The notes under the pieces are model-generated. The model was not told the DNA's origin and did no database searches. It was given only the letters and a program-made list of their open reading frames with translations. This document shows, piece after piece, positions 35,982 through 49,073 of a stretch of DNA of 64,000 bases; the stretch's first letter is position 1, and each line of letters opens with the position of its first letter. Made by a program: the position numbers and the translations under genes. The stretch lies in the NCBI GenBank assembly GCA_030549175.1, contig JAUKUA010000001.1:6324001-6388000 (forward strand), in the 5' to 3' direction. The DNA is from Lasiosphaeris hirsuta. Its lineage: Eukaryota > Ascomycota > Sordariomycetes > Sordariales > Lasiosphaeriaceae.

Positions 35982-37395
35982 ATGAAGCTCATCAGCCTTG
36001 CCATCACCGCGGCGTCTCTCCTTTCGTCAGCAGGACTGGTCGAGGGTGCGCCGCGGGTCGTTCAGGTCGCCGCTGAGGACCTCCCCGTCTCAACTCTTGG
36101 AGGCGCCTCTTTCCGAGTGCCACAAGTCCGCAATCTCAAGTACAGCCAGATCGGAAAGGGCCCGAGAGCACTCGCAAAGGTCTACCAAAAATATGGCAAG
36201 CCGATGCCTAAAACACTCGTCAAGGCTTTGGAGGTTATTTCGATAAAGATGAGTGCCGCCACTGGCATCAAGCCCCATTTCAAGAATTTCGGAGGCAACG
36301 GGACCGTGGGCGAGAACGATACCGCGACTACTGGCCAGGGTGAGGTGTCTGCGACCCCCCAGCTATTCGACGTCGAGTATCTGGCCCCTGTTCAGATCGG
36401 GACCCCGCCCCAAACTCTCATGCTCAACTTCGACACCGGTTCTTCCGACTTGTGGGTATTCAGCAGCGAGACCCCCGCCGAGTCGCAGAATGGCCACGCC
36501 TTGTACAACATTGGCAACAGCAGCACCTCCAAGAGGGTTGACGGCGCCGTCTGGTCCATTCGATACGGAGATGGCAGTGGTTCAAGCGGCAATGTCTACA
36601 CGGACACGGTCAGCATCGGTGGTGTTTCAGTCCCGAACCAGGCTGTGGAATCTGCCACAAAGGTATCACAATCCTTTACTGAGGATCCGGCCTCGTCAGG
36701 CCTCCTCGGCCTCGCGTTCGACACCATCAATCAAGTCAAGCCGAATTCGCAAAAGACCTTTTTCTCCAACACCATGAACTCTCTAGCGATGCCGCTGTTT
36801 TCCGCGAACCTGAAGAAGGCTGAGGGTGAGATCAACCACCCTAACCCCTAAAATAGAAATCACGCTAACCATTGACAATTCAGAGGGCAACTACAACTTC
36901 GGCTTCATTGACACAACCGAGTTCACCGGCCCCCTCTCCTTCGTCGACGTCAACTCTACCGAAGGCTTCTGGCAGTTTGAGGCCTCGGGCTACACCGTCA
37001 ACAACAAGACCACGGCATCGCCCCATGGAGCTATTGCCGACACGGGCACCACCCTGCTCATGCTGCCCGCTGACATCACCGACAACTACTACCGCCAGGT
37101 CCCCGGCGCCGAGGACAACTGGCAGGTTGGTGGCTATATCTTCCAGTGCAACGCGACACTGCCCGATTTGACCCTCAACATTGGCACCTACAAGGCCGTC
37201 ATCCCAGGCCACCTCATGAAGTTTGCACCCGCCGACACCGAGTCATTTGACACGGCCACCATCTGCTACGGCGGCGTGCAGAGCGCCGAGGGCTTCCCCT
37301 TTGCCATCTACGGCGACGTCTTCTTCAAGGCCCAATTCACCGTCTTCCACGGCGGCGAGCTCAAGCTTGGCTTTGCCCCCAAGTCGGGCGAATAG
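35982..37395 (+). CDS. Secreted pepsin-like aspartic protease (A1 family)
   Basis: Two exons, 35982-36825 and 36884-37395, 451 aa. The ATG at 35982 begins a clear signal peptide ([16 protein letters not shown], likely cleaved near VEG-AP) followed by a propeptide of roughly 100 residues. The two catalytic aspartates sit in FDTGSSDLW (Asp151) and IADTGTTLL (Asp334), with the flap tyrosine in RYGDGS. The C-terminus KLGFAPK matches the family end. Likely an extracellular acid protease of the endothiapepsin/aspergillopepsin type. The pro-region is longer than in the smallest relatives, and there is no GPI signal. It is convergent with the hybrid kinase gene. Length and motifs are complete, so I expect an active enzyme. 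Confidence 0.95.
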
Positions 37396-38329
37396 AGCCT
37401 CTGTGTGTATGTGTGTGTATGATCATTTGGGGGGGGTTTTTTTTTTTTTTTTTTTCATGTATATGACCTGCATGACAAAGGCAGCATGAGAGCGCGCGCG
37501 CGCACCTCCCTCCCGAGGAGAGAAGCCAGCGCCACGAAACGGAACCGGCTTCAGTCGTACATAAAACATAGGAAGGGAGAATAAATAGATCGCGGGGATT
37601 TTGCGCCGAGCTGATGATGGCTCGGCTTTAATTCTGGCCATCCATTGTCCTATTTACAACGCACTATGTGAATCCAAAGCTTAGGTATCCTATCTAGGCT
37701 AATAAACCTGCAACCGCTGACGTCAAATGTGCCTCTAAGCGCCGCCCAGAGTGCGATCGCCCATGCTTGACAAAGTCAGCTTACCTCCCTAATCAACATG
37801 CCCCTCTTTTACCTCTCATGATACACACACCCTTCCAATATGTACACTCATCTTAGTTTGGAGAGCGAGAACCCTATTCTCATCTGGAAGAAGAAACACA
37901 CAGAGACAAGTTCGACAACCGGCGGATCTGGGCCTTGCGGCTCGCTTCCCCAATCCCCCACAACGCCGGATGAAAGCAAACGTCGATACCGGTAGTTCTA
38001 GATCCCGGTAGTTACAGCCGCACTTAAGAGATCCGCCAAGAGAGCGGCAGTCCAAAAGCTACCCACACCTTAGCCATCCCCGCCCTGACATCTGCAAGCA
38101 CTAAATCTGATCAAGAGCTTGGTTGCCTGGCATACTAGATTCGACCATGGCAATGTTTTGATATTGCGTTTATCACGGTCTTCGTCCCGACCACGAACAG
38201 AAGCCATTGCTAGCACATCAAAAAAGCATGCACCGTGTATATCCCGGAAATGCTTGCCTAGATGCGCCCGCTCGTCTATCCGTACAGGTACTTTGTCAAG
38301 ATCCAAATAAGCCAGCCAACCACCCCGAG
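37396..38329. other. Convergent 3' intergenic region with homopolymers
   Basis: The 3' flanks of the protease and of the histidine kinase. A run of 8 G is followed directly by 19 T (37429-37455), just after a GT-rich stretch. A short (gc)n stretch lies near 37496. No gene is seen. Confidence 0.6.
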
Positions 38330-41300
38330 TCAACTACGCTGGTTTTCTTCTTCCAGCCTGCCGACATTCTCCACTGTCAGTGCCTCGCCCACTGATAGCG
38401 GAGAGGTGACCGAGTGCGTGGATGCGCCTCCCGCGGCATCGATGAGCTTGTCATCACGGCTCTGCATGGCGCGTTCGTCTGTGGTGGTGCGGCGAATTGG
38501 CTGCATTGTGTCAGATTTGAGCGGGTCCGACTTTAGTGCAGACGACAACGAACGGGATCCCAAGCTGTAGCCTGGGAAATGGCTAGTGCCATCATCGGTA
38601 TTGTTTCGTGCCAGAGGGCGAGGCGTTTCCACGCTCCACTCGGGCTCGTCCGACATCGTAGGCGGTTCGTCGTGGCCAACTCCGGGAACATCGCACTGTT
38701 CGCCAATCTCGGAGCAGTCAGAGCCCCCTGAGCCACCTGAGCCTGCTATGGGCGAGGTGTTTAATCGACCTTTTACGCTCCATCTCACCAGCATGCGCTC
38801 CAAAATCTTGCTCTTGACCGGCTTGGCGAGATAGTCGTCCATGCCCGCCCTCTTGCACTTTTCCCTGTCTCCTTGTATAGCCGATGCCGTCATGGCCACG
38901 ATAGGGATATCGCTGACAAAGACTTTGTACGGGAGGTGGTGCCGCAGGAGATGCGTACACTTGTAGCCGTCGATAACCGGCATCTGCACATCCATGAGGA
39001 TGATGTCTGGCTTCCTTTTCGTCCCGTCTTGGGCTGCTGTGAGGTATTCGAGGGCCTCTTTGCCATTCCAAGCAGCGGTGACTTGAAACCCAAGTTTCTT
39101 TATCGTTTTGGTGGCAATCTGCTGGTTGATCGCGTTATCCTCGACAACTAAAACGTAGATCTCGGCCCGCTCCTGCAATGATAGATCGTGCTCCGGCGTC
39201 CCTGCCGATGAGAGACTCATGGAAGGGTGTCTCCAAGCAGACCTACCCCTATCCAGCAGCTCCGTGGAGGGTGTACCGAGAAACTGCTCATACTCGGAGC
39301 TGTTGCAAGAGACACTCATCTCGGATTGCAGACGGTCAGGGAGGGGGTCTATCCGCACCAAACCCGCTGTCTGCGCGTTCTGCGGCTTGTTGAACGGTAT
39401 CCAAAATGTCGCAGTGGTTCCTGTGCCAATGGTTGACTTCATTTCCATCCGGCCTTTCATCAAGTCCAAGAGGTTTTTGCAAATGGTCAACCCTAATCCA
39501 GTTCCTCCAAATCTCCTCGCCGTAGACGGATCTCCTTGGCTAAAGGGCTGAAAGAGTCGTGCCCTGACGTTGTCTTCAATGCCTATCCCGGTGTCTTCGA
39601 TAACGAATTTAATCTCGATGATGTCGGCAGTTTCTGTTTCCTTCTTGACTGAGAATTTCACGAATCCCTGGTTCGTGAACTTGATGCTGTTTGTTAGCAG
39701 GTTTGTAATGATTTGTCTCACCCGCCCAGGGTCGCCCATTACTACCAGATTATTCTCGATGTCCGGTGCAATGTCTGACTGGAAGTCGAGTTCCTTGCGC
39801 TCGGCCGCAAAACTCAGCATCTTGCCCACATCCCGAACAACCACTGATAGCGAAAACTGAACCTCTTCAATATCAAGTCGCCCGGATTCGACCTTGGAGA
39901 AGTCGAGGATGTCGTTGATTACAGTCAGCAACGCGTTCCCCGAACGATAGATATTCTCGGTGATCTCTCGCTGCTCCTCTTCGAGGCCAACGTCCAAAAG
40001 CAGCTCAGCCATCCCGATCACCCCAGTTATCGGAGTCCGGATTTCGTGGGACATCTGGGTTTAGTTAGGTTAGTTACGGCCCATTATTCTTTCTCGCCCA
40101 TGTCGAAACTCACATTAGCAAGAAATTGACTTTTCAGCCGGCTAGCCTCTTTCGCAGCAGCTTCGTTTGCTAATAGCTGTCTCTTCTCTTGTGCCTGGGC
40201 TTGAATATGCTTTTCTCGGGCCTTCAGCTCTGTGACATCCATAATGAGGCCCATCACACCCTCGATGACACTTTCACCGCTGCCCCGACCGCCATTCTTC
40301 TTGCCGAGAATAGGCTGGAATCGCATGCGATACCAACATCCCTCTATGTGTCGTTAGTTTCCGAAGGGCAAATTAACATTTGGCATGGATACCGACCAAT
40401 CTCATGTTCCTGGAAGTCGGCTGTAGCTTTTCCAGTCAGGACAGACTCAAGGGGTTCGAGAAAAGGCGGCATCTGTCCTTCAGGCAACTGCGAGTTCAGA
40501 CGGTTGAATACGTCGTACACGTTCTGCCCTATATACCAACGGGACCCGCTATTTTCGCAATTGGAATCCCATATCAACGCTCCCTCCAGCATAGTAACCT
40601 TTCTGTCGAGATCAACGGTGAACATGGTCATGTGTGACAATGCAATGACGCTCAATAGTTGTTGCCTGGTCTGCTTGGCCTCGAGCTTCGTTTCGATACT
40701 CTCATGGACATCGGTACAAGTGCCTGCTGAGTGGTGAGTACAATTTTTCAAGTGGGGAGTAATCTTAGTCTCCCTACCAAACCACTTTTCAATCTTTCCT
40801 GATTTATTATTTCTGATGGGCAAGGCCCTGCCTAGAAACCATCTCCACTCTCCGTCTCTGCTGCGGCACCGATATTCTGTCATGTACGGGTCACCTGTCC
40901 GCAGGGAATACCTCCACCTCCTCTCTGTCTCGGGCATGTCATCCGGATGAAACGGATTTTTCCAGCCTAGCCCAAGAGAGTCTTCTTCTGATAATCCGGT
41001 ATAGGTGTACCACCTACTGTTGAAAAAGTCGTGCAGGCCCTCAGGCGTCGTGGTCCAGACAAGCTGTGGCATCGTGTCACATATGAGTCGAAACCGTTCC
41101 TCGTCTGCTGCTTTGATGCGGCTAATCTCTTCGGTGATAGTTGTCACATCCCTACAAGTGACAACACCAGCCAGAAACTCGCCTGTGATGTCATCTCGAA
41201 TCGCAGCCCCTTCAACGTCGAAAACCAGTTCTCTGCCATCGCCATTACGCATCCCAATGCGGCGGCCCGTGAATGGTGTTTGTGTCTGAAGGAGAACCGA

Positions 41301-42563
41301 TATTGGGTATTCACTCGGCTCAAGTTGCCTGCTGAAGTCCTCGGTCCATATGGCCCACGCGGGAAGGAGATCGAAGCCATCAACCGGTTTTTCGAGGTCG
41401 GCGTTTTTGCTGAGTAGTTCGCGCGCAGCTCTATTAGGGAAGGTCACACTGCCATCCTTCCACATGGCAAGAATTGGAGTTTGGGTATTGTCAAGGAGGG
41501 CATCTTTCATAAGAAGAATCTTTTGGAGAATTGATGGGGCGCTGGATGTAGATGAGGCGGATGGTGGTGCCAGTGGTGGGAACGGGCTGGAGGAGAGGGT
41601 AACAGCACCGGGGCTGACAATAAAAGAGGGCGAAGAGGAATGGTGACTCGACGCAAGTGACGGAGGGTTACTAAAACTAACCACACACTTCTTTTCGGCC
41701 GCCTCTAGGGTGTTGGACCTCACGACCGACTTCCTTCCTAGCGGTACGGGGTCCGGCGCCGATTCGGTATTCGTGAATGTAAGTGTGAAAAAGGTTTGGT
41801 TTTCACCAATCTCCCATACCGATATAATCATCTTTGCATATGTTTGCAAAGCAGCTGTTTTTGACCTCATTCGTGAGTCAAACGCCGTTCTGCTGATATC
41901 TCGTTGTGAAACAACAACCTCGACGGTGGTGTTTGGTGGCGGGCGGCACATCGCAATGTCGGACTCGCTGATCTCGCCGTTCTCGAGTGGGTGGGTCGGG
42001 GTTGTGCCGCCTTCGGCACGGGTCAGGCTGCCTTCCGGAGCGTTTGTCTTTGCAGCCCCTATTTCGAATGCGACTTGGTCCAGGAACTGCTCCCAGTCGA
42101 CCCATACAGGCCCTTTTTTCTGAACGAGGTCGATGCCTACTTGCGACAACGACTGACCGCGCAGTTCATCCATAACTGGCACCATTCCGTCGACCTCCCG
42201 GGATGAATCTGGTTTCATGCCCAGCAGTCGGCCCATGGCCTCGTTCGCCAAAACGACAGTTTTCAAGCCATCCAGCACTAGGATTGGTACGGGGAGGAAT
42301 TGCATCGCCGAGAAGGCGACTTGGCCAGGGGTAATGAAGGGCATAGTCAGGCGAAAGGGGCTCGCAGACTGTGACCTCAAGGGCCCGGGAGTCAGTGTCG
42401 GCAAGTCCCGGACGAAGCGGTTCCCAGCCGCCGGTGGGATGCCGCCATTATCAGTTCGGGGGGGAAGAGTATTCGACTCGACAGTGTACGGGCGACTCAT
42501 CGGGGCATGGTTGTCGTGAATAGCAGCATGGTCGCTCGGAGTGGAAAAATCACTAGGCAACAT
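38330..42563 (-). CDS. PAS-domain hybrid histidine kinase with receiver domain
   Basis: Four exons: 42563-40778, 40723-40397, 40343-40114 and 40054-38330, 1355 aa. Several PAS modules precede the kinase: about residues 85-130, 340-460, 490-600 (with FHPDDM, a PAS_3 type; its end is split by intron 1) and 620-740. The HisKA H-box MSHEIRTPITG begins at residue 782, so the phospho-accepting His is about 784. The HATPase domain shows NLLTNSIKF, EDTGIGI and FGGTGLGLTI. The C-terminal receiver has VVEDNAINQQ and the acceptor Asp about 1136 in ILMDVQMP, then MTASAIQGD and AKPV. No transmembrane segment is apparent, so it is likely a cytosolic sensor feeding the HOG/SSK1 phosphorelay. The receiver resembles the Fos-1/TcsA group, an inference from memory. 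Confidence 0.93.
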
Positions 42564-45516
42564 GTCGTTTTCCCGGGGATCATGGGCGAGACTGGCGGTT
42601 TTGACAACCTCCTAGGGAGGATGCTGGCCGTCTAAAGACTTGAGAAATGCAACGGGGCAGAATAAGACAAATAGTCTTTGCCCTTTCCTGTGTCTTCAGC
42701 TAGAGCTACAAACATCACCGCAACGGGGCAGAAGCACGTGGGCTGGGAGCGCAAATGTGCGCACCTATAGTAATCTTTAGAGTTGACCTGGTCACGGCAC
42801 GACTGACTCGACGGATCCAAGTTCGTGTTGAGCTGAGCGCGATGATCAGTAGTCGCAGTCGGTGGAACGCAAATAAGCATTGAAGCGAGAAGAGGCGACA
42901 CGGTACGGCAACTCTCTGCCCCTGCCTGCTCTTCTCTGGTGCGAGGGGTGGGTGGGATGCTTGGGTGTTTCGATGTTGAGGGGCTGTTCGAGTGCCAACT
43001 CGGTGTCGGGACTGCAGTGAACAACGCAAGCGACGCAGGGTTTGTGTGCTAGTAGATGCTAGAGAAGCATGGAATGCGAGGAAAGCATGGGCGCTAGGAA
43101 GGAGCAAGCTCGGGGTTGGAAGCACAAGAGGCAGTGTAGTATCAGGCGTGCCGCCCGGTAACGAAGGTACGGAGAATGGGAAGGAAAGAACGTTCAAGCT
43201 TGGAGACTCCCCGTGAGCGCCTCTTTCCTCGACTCGGCCCCGAGCACCCTACCCCCACCCGTGTCGTCATTCACAGACTTCGAGGTCCTTGCTCGAGGCC
43301 CGGCCAAGTCGGTGTGGTGTAGAAAGCCAGCAATAGCAGATTGCCAGCCCAGCAGCAAGGGAGAGCGTTAGTTCTTTGTGTCCATGCATGGCACAGGGCG
43401 GGAGGGAGTTGAGTGGCAATTTGAGGCGCTATTGTCCATCCTTGGCAACCAAGCTCACAGTCGAACGTGGTCGGGCGCCCGGCAAGCTGTATACCACAAC
43501 ACCAGACACAATACACCAGATCACCACCTACGACAGCAACCGATGAGCAGCCCCCTTCCGCGTTCTGGAACCGCGTGGAAGCTTGCGGATATGTACCAAT
43601 TGGGGGGATCTTGGAGCGTTGCGCGTGGGTGAGACGAAGGACTCCCGATACCGTCGTCTGGAGGCTTATGTCTAGGAAGGGCAACAGACGGCGCGAATCT
43701 GCGGGTTGAGGTCATGCTGCACCGGCCCAAGTCAACACCGAAGCGCCTTGCTGCGCTTGTCTCGTTTCTGCTGTCAGTCTGGAGCGGGATAAGGGGACTT
43801 TCGAAATGCGAACAGCTGGTCCCCATTCTGACCATTCCGATCCCCATTTGCTGCAGGTGATGACTGGGTTGTGTTCTCCCAACGTTGCGGGATGGATACT
43901 GGCAGTGACATCACTGGCCGCTATCTTTTCTTGGCCCCGATTGACAATCAGGGTCTTTGCCGAGCCGATCGGGTCAGGCAAGACGGACAGGCAACAACAC
44001 GATAGTTAGTAATTATGACGCCTTGGTCATGTGAGGGCAGGCCTGCCAGCTGCCCGCCATCTGCTCACCACAAGCCCCGCCAAGCCCAGACTTTTCCTCC
44101 CAGCAGCAGCTGAGCTTGCTCATTCCATCATACCAAATCATTGTCAATGCCTCCAGAAGATACCGCCGCAAGACGCCTTATCAAAGGCCCGCTGAGACCG
44201 CCTCAGCCGAAAAGGGCTGCTACAGCCTATACCCAACCTGTGGTGCTCAAGAATGAAATATTTGTTGGTGGTCAAAGTACGGTCTTACTGAGCCCGATAC
44301 CACTTGCCACATAGCTTATTCAGACAGATAAACCACAGTTTAAGGAAATCTCTTTAACTTCGCTCCCGCAGCCGTTCGTGAACCCAAGCAATGCCTTCAG
44401 TCGTTTGAGTCTTGGGGGTTCGTGAGTCATGGCCGTCGTGAACACAGATTAAGGGGAAGGAGAAAACGCCCTGGCGCGCATGATGGCAGCGGATGATCCT
44501 CGGTCTGCAGATTCTTGCATCGCGGGAGCCGCCCCGTCTCCGGGCCGAAAAGCCAGAGAAGTTCGGGCTGCATCGGGACCTTCGCCACGTGGGGACAAAG
44601 AGCCGAGATGTTCGCGGATGGAGAAGTGCCTGGAGGATAACCCAGAAAACTTGTTTCCTTTTATTATTGTCAGGTTTGCTCGACCTAGCGACAAAGTCTG
44701 GTAAGTAAGGTCCATCCCCTCTGCAATGCAGAGCCGCATCGTTACACCCGAATTTGCCAGTGTTTCTGACGAGATTAGGCTTTTTCTGAAGTTTTTTAGG
44801 TGGAAAAGGAGTCCGAGCTGGCTGTACAAACCTTTCTCCCAGACCACTCGGCGTCGTCCGCTGGGCACCCCTAAGTCGGCGCGTCAAGGCTCCTTCGTGA
44901 CAGGTGCCGAATCCTCTCTCCGCTTCTCCAAATATCCACAGATGACCCCGCACAGGAGGGTTCGAGGGGTTGGCCCGGGGTGGCGGTTTCGTCTCCATCG
45001 CAAAATGTGCACCTTGGACGACAACCTTGCGCCCATCCCAGCAGAGCCCAGCGGTCTGGGGCTTTGTCTGATGGTCCTGGAGGACTGAGCAGGCCTGCTA
45101 ATTGTCGTAGGTATTTCCAATGCGAGTCGAGGCTAGACGGGCCTAGTATGGCAGGGGGTTCGAGATAACTCGAGACGGGTATGCAGCAGTCAGTTAGCCT
45201 CATTGAGGATACCACGGCGTGCAGCAAGCCCGGCAGTGTCTCACGGCCGGGCTCACTTTTTACCCACCCTTCCTGGGGAATTCCCGGGAAGTAGGGTCCG
45301 GCGCGGGGGCGTCTGATAGCATATTTTGAATCAAAAGTCCCACCTGGGCGGTGAACCCCACAATGGGTTCGAGTAATATCCACCATTCTTTCCCTGTGTC
45401 TCCCTTCCTGGCCTCGCAACTGCCAGATCCCTCTTTCACCGGTCACTGTTGCTGTTGTCGTCCTTGCCCACTTGGATCCCAGACCACCACGGCCGCCGCA
45501 CTCCTGACCCGACACC
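42564..45516. other. Long divergent intergenic region, kinase / aldehyde dehydrogenase
   Basis: Almost 3 kb with no gene that I can firmly support. Extended upstream regions are common for fungal signalling genes. The overlapping frames at 44354-45533 on the minus strand are mutually exclusive and have no motif. A possible two-exon 75-aa gene at 44147-44425 (+) is discussed among the rejected items. Confidence 0.5.
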
Positions 45517-47021
45517 ATGGCCCAAACAAGCAACGCTGCCGGGCTCTATTCGGTCCCCTTCTTCGCCAACGGCGAGGAAGTACACCCCGAGAAGAGTTTC
45601 GATATCACATCGCCAGCCACGGGCAAGGTTGTCCACAGAAGCGGTAGTGCAGCCGAAGCCGATGTCAAGTTGGCCGTGGACTCGGCGGCAGTCGCCTTCC
45701 AAACATGGAGGAAGTCACTCTCACGAGACCGCCGGAACATATTTCTGAAGGCGGCTGAGGTCATGGAGAGGAGGAGAGATGAGCTCGGCGACTACATCAT
45801 GAGCGAGACGGGCTGCCCCAAGCAATGGGCCGACTTCAACATCAACGTGGCCAAGGACTTCCTGATCGATGTCGCTGGAAGACTTAGCGGGCTTGAAGGG
45901 ACAGTCCTTACGACTGAGGACCCGACCATTGGCGCCATGATCTTCAAGGAGCCGTTCGGCATTATTCTGGCCATTGCTCCCTGGTAGGTTGTTGTGCTGC
46001 CTAACCTGTGAGAGAGCAAAACTGACAGCCATCCAGGAACGCCCCCTACATCCTCGGCATGCGGTCTGTGCTATTTCCTATCGCGGCCGGTAACACGACC
46101 ATCCTGAAGGGATCCGAGATGTGCCCACGCACCATGTGGGGCCTATGCTCCGTATTCCACGAGGCGGGTCTGCCGGCCGGCGTCCTGAATCTCCTCGTAC
46201 ACGAGCCGGCCAACGCAGCCGCCATCACCCAAAGGCTCATCGCCGACCCCAACATCAAGAAGATCAACTTCACCGGAAGTACCGGCGTCGGGCGCATCAT
46301 CGGTCGTCTGGCTGCCGAGAGTTTGAAGCCCGTGCTCCTCGAGCTCGGCGGCAAGGCGCCCGCCATCGTGTGGGAGGACGCGGACCTGGAAAACGCGGCG
46401 GTGCAGGTCGCCCTCGGCGCCTTCCTCAACGCGGGCCAGATCTGCATGTCGACGGAGCGCATCCTCGTCCACAAGACCGTGCGCGCCGAGTTCGAGAAGA
46501 AGCTGGTCGGCGCCATCGACCACATCTTCGACCCCACCGCCGACGCACCCGTGCTCATCACCAGCGCCGCCGTCACCAAGAACAAGGCGCTGCTCGCCGA
46601 CGCCCTGGCCAAGGGCGCCTCACTCCTGTATGGCGACGCGGCGGCCGCCGCCGAGTCGACCAACACCCGCATGCGCCCCGTCGTGATTGCCGGTGTCAAG
46701 GAGGATATGGACATCTACCGGACCGAGAGCTTCGGGCCGAGCGTGTCGCTGATTGAGATTGAGACGGAGGAGGAGGCGCTGCGGATCGCCAACGATACCG
46801 AGTACGGCCTGACGTCGGCCGTCTTCACCGAGGACCTGCGCCGCGGGCTGCGCTTCGCCAAGGAGATTGAGTCGGGCGCCGTGCACATCAACAGCATGAC
46901 GGTGCACGACGAGAGCGCTCTGCCGCATGGCGGCGCCAAGGCGTCGGGCCATGGGCGGTTCAACACGGGCACGGGGCTGGGGGAGTGGGTGAGGACGAAG
47001 ACGGTCACGTACAAGTATTAG
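45517..47021 (+). CDS. NAD(P)-dependent aldehyde dehydrogenase (aromatic/vanillin-type)
   Basis: Two exons, 45517-45983 and 46037-47021, 483 aa, typical length. The intron follows LAIAPW and exon 2 resumes NAPYILG, the conserved core junction. The general-base Glu258 lies in LLELGGKAP and the nucleophile Cys292 in NAGQICMST; the cofactor motif is FTGSTGVGR. IESGAVHINSMTVHDE near the C-terminus is the segment shared with bacterial vanillin and salicylaldehyde dehydrogenases, so oxidation of an aromatic aldehyde to its acid is a reasonable guess. Exon 2 is markedly richer in G and C, with third positions almost always C or G. No signal peptide, so probably cytosolic. It is convergent with the nucleoside hydrolase gene. 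Confidence 0.93.
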
Positions 47022-47578
47022 GGAGCTTAGGATATGGAGGGAGTGTGAGGGGTTATTCTTTTGATCACGTTTCAAGTATAGATTCTGGGTGTTATGGCTG
47101 AGCGGGGCGTCCCGTTCACATTGTCGTCTATGATGCAATTCGTTGCAAGCGCAGCGGTCTTCAGTGTAGTGCCATCATGTTGTCCTTATATCCCACAGAG
47201 TTTTGTGTGAGGCCAACTGAAAGGTTATGGCTTATAGCAATTGGAACGGAGTGTATGCAATTGAACGTGCTATGAATTTCCCCTGTCGTCTCAGGGGCAA
47301 CATGCAAACAAACCTTGGGGTTGTACCAGCGATGTAACCTCTTTCGGAGTGTAAGCGAGCAAGTCACCCCAAAGTAAACCGCAGAGTAAGACACTGTGTA
47401 GACCAGTTGGCTTAGTTGTCGCGGAGTTATGTAATTTAAAGTAAATCCTACTTCTGAGTATCTCAAATCAATGAGCCACCGGTGTGGAGGAAAAAAACCC
47501 CTAATCAAGACAGCAGCCCATTCAAACGCCTTTTGACATAGGCATCATCCTAGACTCTAGAGCTATGCTAGAGGTGTC
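47022..47578. other. Convergent 3' intergenic region
   Basis: About 560 bp between the 3' ends of two convergent genes; A/T-rich, with no open frame of note. Confidence 0.5.
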
Positions 47579-49073
47579 CTACAGAGTGGCAGCATTGGCA
47601 GCATCAGCCCTTGACACACATTCCTCCAGCACCTTCCAGAACAGCGGAATATCCAGGTTTCGCGGTATCCTGACGCCCTCCTCGCCAGGGGGAAGCAGCT
47701 TCGCAATGATCTGCCCCGTCCGGGCGCCTGCCTGAGCATCTTCGTATGTCCCCTCGGTGACGACCGTGACTTCATAGCGCTCCCTCTGAGGCAAGTCCGG
47801 CCCAGCCGAGGGGTCAAAGTCGCAGAATGGAATCTCATGCTGATCGCCGGCTCCAGTCAGCACAGCCGCGACCGCGAGCGGATCGTGCAGCGGCGGGCCC
47901 TCGGTGATGCCAAAGACGTCGCTATCCACTGTCAGCCCCCTTGCCATTTATCTAGTGCGGTAGGAAAACCCACCTATACGTCTTCGCAAAGAACATCAAC
48001 AGCTCCACGAGCATAATCCTCAACGTCGTCTTCCCCTCCCCCTCCTTCGGCCCGTCAGGGCCGTACAGCAGCAAATCCCGCACCTCCTGCGTCGTCAGGA
48101 CCAGGTGGGTCACATCGAGTGGGATAAGCGTCGTCTTGGCCGCTAGCTCCTTGGTCCCGAAGATGGCCGCCGCCGCCTCGGGGTCCGCCAGCACGTTGAA
48201 CTCGGCAAACTGGGTCCAGTTGCCGATGCGCGGGACCCCGTCGACGTTGCCCATGACGGCGCGCGTGAAGCCGCCGCCTATGGCGCCGCCCATCAGCGAC
48301 AGCCCGCGCACGTGGCCGACCAGGTCCGGGTGCGCGAGGAAGAGTGCGGCGGCGTTGGTGAAGGCGCCCGTTGCGACGACCCCTGTGACAGTGGGTTAGT
48401 TGATTTGTGTACAGTACATACATGCCCGGTGGGGGTGGCACTTACAGGCTGTTCCGGGCGCTTCGGCTTTGAGAGCGGCGGCGGCGGCGCCGATGGCGGA
48501 GACGGACGTGTTGGCCGGGACGAGGGGCTTCGGGAGCAGCTCGGTGCCGTCTAGGCCGGACTCGCCGTGGATGTCGGTAGGCGCGTGCATGGCGGGCCGG
48601 TACAGGGCTTGGGAAGCGCCAACGTAGACGGGAATTTCGTGGGCTTTTCCGATGGCGGTTAGGATGGAGGATGCATTGAGAGTTGTTTTTCTAAGGGGCG
48701 GGTGTAAGCTAGGGGGTGTCTAACATGGGTATCTCAGATCTTGGGTGGTGATGGGGATATCGCCGGCAACTTACTCAAGAGCGGCATTCCCAAACACAGT
48801 CGACACGCCGAGAATGCGTATCGCCGGGTGGTAGGCGGCCAGGAGGATGGCAAAGGTATCCTGATACGGAGCTGCATTAGTTGCTGTGTCAAGGGCGGTC
48901 TCCGTCTCCTCTTCCCCGCAATCGGCGCTCGTTGTTGCTTGTTGCTTCACCGTGACGACATTGAGGTTTAAGGAGACTGGTTGGTACCAAGGTTGCCAAA
49001 CTCAATCGATCAATGTGCTCACATCATGGCCCGGGTCGCAGTCCAGCCAGACGGGGACTCGTGCATCGGCCAT
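47579..49073 (-). CDS. Inosine-uridine preferring nucleoside hydrolase
   Basis: Five exons: 49073-49023, 48860-48775, 48690-48446, 48382-47974 and 47921-47579, 377 aa. The calcium-binding N-terminal motif DCDPGHDD is cut by intron 1, whose first exon codes only 17 residues. Later family blocks are GVSTVFGNAAL, GTAWVVATGAFTN (across intron 3), LSLMGGAIGGG, FAEFNVLADPEAA and VTHLVLTTQEV, then DVFGITEGPPLHDPLAV, whose His-Asp pair is typical of the active site. The enzyme splits N-glycosidic bonds of nucleosides to base and ribose in purine/pyrimidine salvage. No signal peptide is seen, so it is cytosolic. The many small 5' exons explain why contiguous open frames look fragmentary. Splice phases all agree. 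Confidence 0.93.

Noticed and set aside
44147..44425. Possible two-exon gene of 75 aa (MPPEDTAARRLIKGPLRPP..., donor gtacgg, acceptor cagacag)
   Set aside because: The ATG and splice sites are plausible and the frame is open, but I recognise no family, the donor is not the strongest consensus and length is small. Needs transcript support.
44354..45533. Two long minus-strand frames (214 and 220 codons)
   Set aside because: They overlap one another in different frames, are rich in Pro/Arg as expected from GC-rich shadow frames, and have no recognisable domain.
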